Assembly (NCBI GenBank): GCA_910584235.1 | Contig: CAJTZD010000112.1 | Span: 1-8,000 of the forward strand | Direction of reading: 5' to 3' | Source: an uncultured Acetatifactor sp. | GTDB lineage: Bacteria > Bacillota > Clostridia > Lachnospirales > Lachnospiraceae | DNA length: 8,000 nucleotides | Part shown: positions 5,577 through 8,000 of the stretch, piece by piece | Layout of the letters: every line of letters starts with the position of its first letter | How positions within the stretch are numbered: position 1 is the first letter of the stretch | Translations under genes and position numbers: made by a program | Notes under the pieces: generated by a model | What the model saw: only the letters and a program-made list of their open reading frames with translations | Database searches by the model: none | What the model was told of the DNA's origin: nothing

Positions 5577-6500
5577 ATGAGTCTGAGAAAGAAAAAGGTT
5601 GACGTAAACGATGACAACAGAATCTCCTCCATGGTGGAGCATCCCAGTGTGGGAGACCGTATTGTGGACGTAATCGTGATTTTGGTATGCGCTTTGGTGG
5701 CTTTCTGCAGCCTGGTGCCTATGTGGCATGTGCTGATGAGCTCTCTGTCGGACGGCAAGACCCTGCTTGCCAGCTCCGGCGTGGCATGGCTGCCCGTAGG
5801 CGATTTCAACCTGGAGGGTTACAAACATATCTTCAAGGATAGCTCTATCCTGACAGGTTATGCCAATACCGTACTGTATACCATAGCTTCCACTGCCCTG
5901 GGATTCTTCCTGGCGGTGATGAGCGGCTATGCCATGAGCCGTGACACGAAGTTAAAGGGCTTCATGATTATGGCAATGATGTTCCCTATGCTTTTTGGCG
6001 GGGGCATGGTGCCCACTTACATGGTCATCCGGAAATTGGGCTGGGTGGGAACCAGATGGGCTCTGATTATACCTGGCTGCACCAATGCCATGTTTATGGT
6101 AATGATGATGAATGCTTTTAACAGCGTGCCAAAGGAGATGTACGAGGCGGCCCGCATCGACGGCGCAGGACATTTCCGCACCATGAGCCAGATCATGCTG
6201 CCCCAGGCCATGAACTTAGGCTCCGTCATTATCCTAAACAGCGTGGTGGGACAGTGGAACTCCTGGCTCCAGGCTTCCATCTATGTGCCCAACAAGAGGA
6301 ATCTCTGGCCTTTGCAGCTGTTCATCCGGGAGATTACGGCCAACAATGAGAATTTCCTCCAGACCTCCAACCCGGACTACAGCAGGTACCTGATCCGGTA
6401 CGCAGTCATCGTGGCAGCTACCCTGCCTATCATCGTCCTGTTCCCTTTCTTCCAGGATAAGCTGGAAAAGGGCGTCATCGCGGGAGGCGTGAAAGGGTGA
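5577..6500 (+). CDS. Sugar ABC transporter permease, LplC-type (MalG/AraQ-like)
   Basis: This is the second membrane subunit of the importer, 307 residues. About six membrane segments are visible (roughly residues 29-52, 94-120, 127-150, 160-182, 213-235 and 271-293). The EAA loop is EMYEAARIDGAGHFRTMSQIMLP with E190, A191, A192, G196 and L208-P209. The C-terminus ends in the family-typical FFQDKLEKGVIAGGVKG. The frame is open from ATG 5541, inside the previous gene, but AAAGGAGG at 5562-5569 with a 7-base spacer fixes ATG 5577 as the start. That leaves a 16-base gap after the first permease, so the two genes are surely co-transcribed. No ATPase gene follows: a terminator comes 28 bases after the stop, as in Firmicute importers served by a shared MsmX-like ATPase. 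Confidence 0.93.
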   Translation: MSLRKKKVDVNDDNRISSMVEHPSVGDRIVDVIVILVCALVAFCSLVPMWHVLMSSLSDGKTLLASSGVAWLPVGDFNLEGYKHIFKDSSILTGYANTVLYTIASTALGFFLAVMSGYAMSRDTKLKGFMIMAMMFPMLFGGGMVPTYMVIRKLGWVGTRWALIIPGCTNAMFMVMMMNAFNSVPKEMYEAARIDGAGHFRTMSQIMLPQAMNLGSVIILNSVVGQWNSWLQASIYVPNKRNLWPLQLFIREITANNENFLQTSNPDYSRYLIRYAVIVAATLPIIVLFPFFQDKLEKGVIAGGVKG

Positions 6501-6528
6501 TGTGTGTTTTTTTGGAAGAATCCCTGCT

Positions 6529-6558
6529 GGGGCAGACCATAGGTCTGCCCCTTTATTT
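6529..6558 (+). terminator. Rho-independent terminator of the importer operon
   Basis: GGGGCAGACC (6529-6538) pairs perfectly with GGTCTGCCCC (6542-6551) around ATA and is followed by TTTATTT. The position, 28 bases after the last permease, and the 10-bp GC-rich stem make this a strong terminator. It ends the three-gene operon. Confidence 0.92.
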
Positions 6559-6615
6559 GTCACAGTACCCCCATATATCGGGCCGCACCACCTTGCATGA
6601 AAGTCCGGGCATTTA

Positions 6616-6641
6616 CCGTGTGTCTGCACTATGACACACGG
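6616..6641. repeat. Perfect 9-bp inverted repeat with 8-bp spacer
   Basis: CCGTGTGTC (6616-6624) and GACACACGG (6633-6641) are exact reverse complements separated by TGCACTAT. Arms of about this size with a 6-8 base spacer are the layout of tyrosine recombinase crossover sites, and a recombinase gene begins 200 bases away. It may equally be an RNA hairpin. Confidence 0.5.
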
Positions 6642-6644
6642 GGA

Positions 6645-6711
6645 TGCGCACAAACCGCAAGAGCGTGCGGCTTGGCGCACAGCGCTCCTGCTTATTCGGG
6701 CTGCGCGGTTT
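6645..6711. repeat. GC-rich nested inverted repeats
   Basis: AAACCGC (6652-6658) and GCGGTTT (6705-6711) form an outer stem. Inside, GAGCG-TGCG (6661-6669) pairs with CGCA-cag-CGCTC (6676-6687) with a 3-base bulge. An alternative fold pairs TGCGC (6645-6649) and CCGC (6655-6658) with GCGG (6667-6670) and GCGCA (6675-6679). The concentration of pairings suggests a selected structure. Confidence 0.5.
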
Positions 6712-6780
6712 CCGTAAAATACAAATATCATTTTGGGCTTGACTCTAAATTTCTACTTGTAAAACCTGCCGGAATACGGC

Positions 6781-6795
6781 ATGATTTTAAATCAT
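6781..6795. promoter_or_regulatory. 15-bp palindrome upstream of the recombinase
   Basis: ATGATTT (6781-6787) and AAATCAT (6789-6795) are exact reverse complements around one T. The palindrome lies 47 bases before the recombinase start codon, a position suited to an operator controlling that gene. It could alternatively be a protein arm site. Confidence 0.4.
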
Positions 6796-6842
6796 AAGAA
6801 AAGGCGCGTATGCTTTGGCAGGCCTCAGGAGGAGAAGAGAAA

Positions 6843-7826
6843 ATGGTATACAGAATTACAAAAGAGAAAATGGATAGTTACCGGGAACACATGTTGCAGG
6901 AGGAATTTGCGCCGGATACCATAAAGAAATATCTGCGGGATATTCGGGCGTTTGCGGTATGGCTGGAGTGCGCTGCCGACAGGCAGAGGAAGAGCGGGGA
7001 GATATTTACCGGCAAAAGTCAGCCGGGAGCGGAGGCTACAGCTTCCATAGAAAGTCCGGTATCAGACGATGGAATTCATAGATCGGGGGTATTATTGGAA
7101 GAGGAAGCAGCTGTCCAGGTAGACAAGGAGGCTTCCACAGGCTGGAAAACGCATCTGACCAAAGCGGGATATGCCCCGGCTACCATTAACGCCATGATTT
7201 CCTCTCTGAACAGCTTCTTTGACTTCCTGGGGTGGAAAGAATGCCAGGTTAAATTCCTGAAGATACAGCGCCGGACTTTCAGGGAACAGGAGAAAGAACT
7301 GAGCAGGGCGGAATATGGCCGTCTTTTAGAGACCGCAAGGGAAAATGGGAATTCCCGGCTGGCGTTGCTTTTGGAGACGATTTGCGCCACCGGCATCCGT
7401 GTATCTGAGGTGCGGTATATCACAGTGGAGGCGTTTTATCGGAAACGCGCGGATATCTCTCTGAAAGGAAAAATCAGAACCATTCTCATCCCCGGGAAGC
7501 TCTGCAAGAAACTTCGGGATTATGCCAGAAAGCAGAATATTACAACAGGAGAAATCTTCATCACTCGGAAAGGAAACGGCATGTCCAGATGCCAGATCTG
7601 GCGGGAAATGAAAAAGCTGTGTGAGAAAGCCGGCGTAAACCCGTCCAAAGTGTTTCCTCACAATCTGCGCCATCTCTTTGCAAGAACTTTCTATAAAGTA
7701 TGCAGAGATATTGTAAAACTTGCGGATGTACTGGGACACAGCAGTATTGAAACCACACGCATATACCTGATGTCAACGGGGGAGACCCATGCCCGGCAGA
7801 TGGAGAGACTGGGGCTGGTGAGCTGA
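6843..7826 (+). CDS. Tyrosine recombinase/integrase (XerC/D-like) with N-domain insertion
   Basis: This is a site-specific recombinase that cuts and rejoins DNA through a covalent 3'-phosphotyrosine. In 327 residues it shows every active-site residue: R186 (CATGIRVSEV), K210 (LKGKIRTILIP), H273 and R276 (FPHNLRHLFA), H299 (VLGHSSIETT) and nucleophile Y308 (RIYL). The N-terminal SAM-like DNA-binding domain is split. Residues 1-41 (YREHMLQEEFAPDTIKKYLRD) and 100-145 (WKTHLTKAGYAPATINAMIS and on) are normal, but about residues 42-99 are a low-complexity Gly/Ser/Glu/Ala-rich stretch where relatives have only about 10-15 residues. ATG 6843 is chosen over ATG 6810 because AGGAGG at 6827-6832 precedes it and relatives start with a similar MxYxITKEKM. 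It stands alone, with no excisionase or phage gene in view, so it may be a small Xer-like enzyme of a DNA-inversion switch or a degraded element. Confidence 0.92.
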   Translation: MVYRITKEKMDSYREHMLQEEFAPDTIKKYLRDIRAFAVWLECAADRQRKSGEIFTGKSQPGAEATASIESPVSDDGIHRSGVLLEEEAAVQVDKEASTGWKTHLTKAGYAPATINAMISSLNSFFDFLGWKECQVKFLKIQRRTFREQEKELSRAEYGRLLETARENGNSRLALLLETICATGIRVSEVRYITVEAFYRKRADISLKGKIRTILIPGKLCKKLRDYARKQNITTGEIFITRKGNGMSRCQIWREMKKLCEKAGVNPSKVFPHNLRHLFARTFYKVCRDIVKLADVLGHSSIETTRIYLMSTGETHARQMERLGLVS

Positions 7827-8000
7827 AAAAGTAAAAAACAGTTCGGGAAAGATTTCTGAGGAGAATCTTTCGGATGGCCAGGATACAAAATCATCATTTT
7901 GTTTCATGTGAAAGATGAAATAATTCTGCCTAATCTCAATTAGAAATATTGTACCAAGCCACTTACGTGGCAGCAAGTTCTAAAAAATTTCTATAAAATT
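7827..8000. other. AT-rich spacer after the recombinase with short stem-loops
   Basis: No gene is seen in this stretch up to the window edge. GAAAGATT (7847-7854)/AATCTTTC (7864-7871) forms an 8-bp stem with a 9-base loop, but no T tract follows, so it is a poor terminator. GCCAC (7958-7962)/GTGGC (7967-7971) is a smaller stem. A reverse-strand frame crossing this stretch continues antisense into the recombinase and is not supported. Confidence 0.45.

Larger units (their letters stand above)
6561..6842. other. Structured non-coding region upstream of the recombinase
   Basis: About 280 bases lie between the terminator and the recombinase. One frame is open here (ATG 6597 to 6797), but it has no ribosome binding site, its product is Cys/Arg/Ala-rich without recognisable domains, and it runs straight through dense inverted repeats, so it is not called. 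The left half is GC-rich and folded (see 6616-6711), the right half AT-rich. A hairpin GCCG (6768-6771)/CGGC (6777-6780) and a 15-bp palindrome at 6781-6795 follow. A TTGACT at 6739-6744 has no good -10 partner. The region may be an interspersed repeat, a structured RNA or the recombinase's target. Confidence 0.5.

Noticed and set aside
5304..5828. A reverse-strand open frame across the two permease genes.
   Set aside because: Both permeases are well supported on the forward strand with good ribosome binding sites; the reverse product is His/Gln-rich nonsense.
6653..6711. An integron attC site or integron cassette.
   Set aside because: The outer stem lacks the attC core motifs, the recombinase lacks visible integron-integrase features, and there are no cassette arrays.
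6745..6765. AAATTTCTACTTGTAAAAC resembles a Cas12a CRISPR repeat core.
   Set aside because: The 3' half reads GTAAA instead of the GTAGA needed to pair with TCTAC. It occurs once, without spacers, repeats or cas genes.
6597..6797. A 66-residue forward open frame.
   Set aside because: It has no ribosome binding site, no recognisable domain, and its course through dense inverted repeats is better explained by a structured non-coding element.
7847..7871. A stem-loop after the recombinase as its terminator or crossover site.
   Set aside because: No T tract follows the stem, and the arms do not match the inverted repeat upstream of the gene, so neither role is supported.

Overview
The window looks like chromosomal DNA of a gut-type Firmicute in class Clostridia, most likely Lachnospiraceae. 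This rests on the protein style (LplA/LplB/LplC-type sugar importer without its own ATPase, Rpn-type nuclease fragments, an IS1182/IS5-like transposase, a short stand-alone tyrosine recombinase), on strong AGGAGG-type ribosome binding sites, and on the patchwork of GC-rich genes in AT-rich spacers. The species cannot be named from the sequence.

Bases 1-2462 are a graveyard of mobile-element pieces. They hold the C-terminal tail of an Rpn-like PD-(D/E)XK protein (80-235), a terminator-like hairpin (274-298), a DDE transposase that has lost its N-terminus (conserved coding starts near 429, first ATG 444, end 1739), a small possible membrane protein (1758-1952), a 110-bp near-palindrome resembling a MITE (1978-2087), and a chimeric reading frame (2103-2462). 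The chimera joins part of a small mobile-element-associated protein to the N-terminal head of an Rpn-like protein. Base composition switches abruptly at several joints, as expected of successive insertions and deletions.

Bases 2463-6560 are an orderly, apparently intact operon. A promoter-like -10 box (2633-2638) with an AT-rich perfect inverted repeat just upstream and a 17-bp palindrome in the leader precedes a lipoprotein solute-binding protein (2707-4482) and two CUT1-type permeases (4610-5560 and 5577-6500). A textbook rho-independent terminator (6529-6558) closes it. Together they form an oligosaccharide ABC importer that must borrow an MsmX-like ATPase encoded elsewhere. No glycoside hydrolase, ATPase or regulator is in the window, so the substrate cannot be assigned.

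Bases 6561-6842 contain no credible gene but are rich in inverted repeats, including a 9-bp inverted repeat with an 8-bp spacer, a folded GC-rich block, and a 15-bp palindrome. They lead into a complete tyrosine recombinase gene (6843-7826) with all catalytic residues and an unusual insertion of about 50 residues in its DNA-binding N-terminal domain. Bases 7827-8000 are AT-rich spacer with short stem-loops.

No complete, clearly novel multi-gene system is visible. The most worthwhile leads are the recombinase with its insertion and the structured DNA beside it, followed by the palindromic element and the Rpn fragments in the left third.
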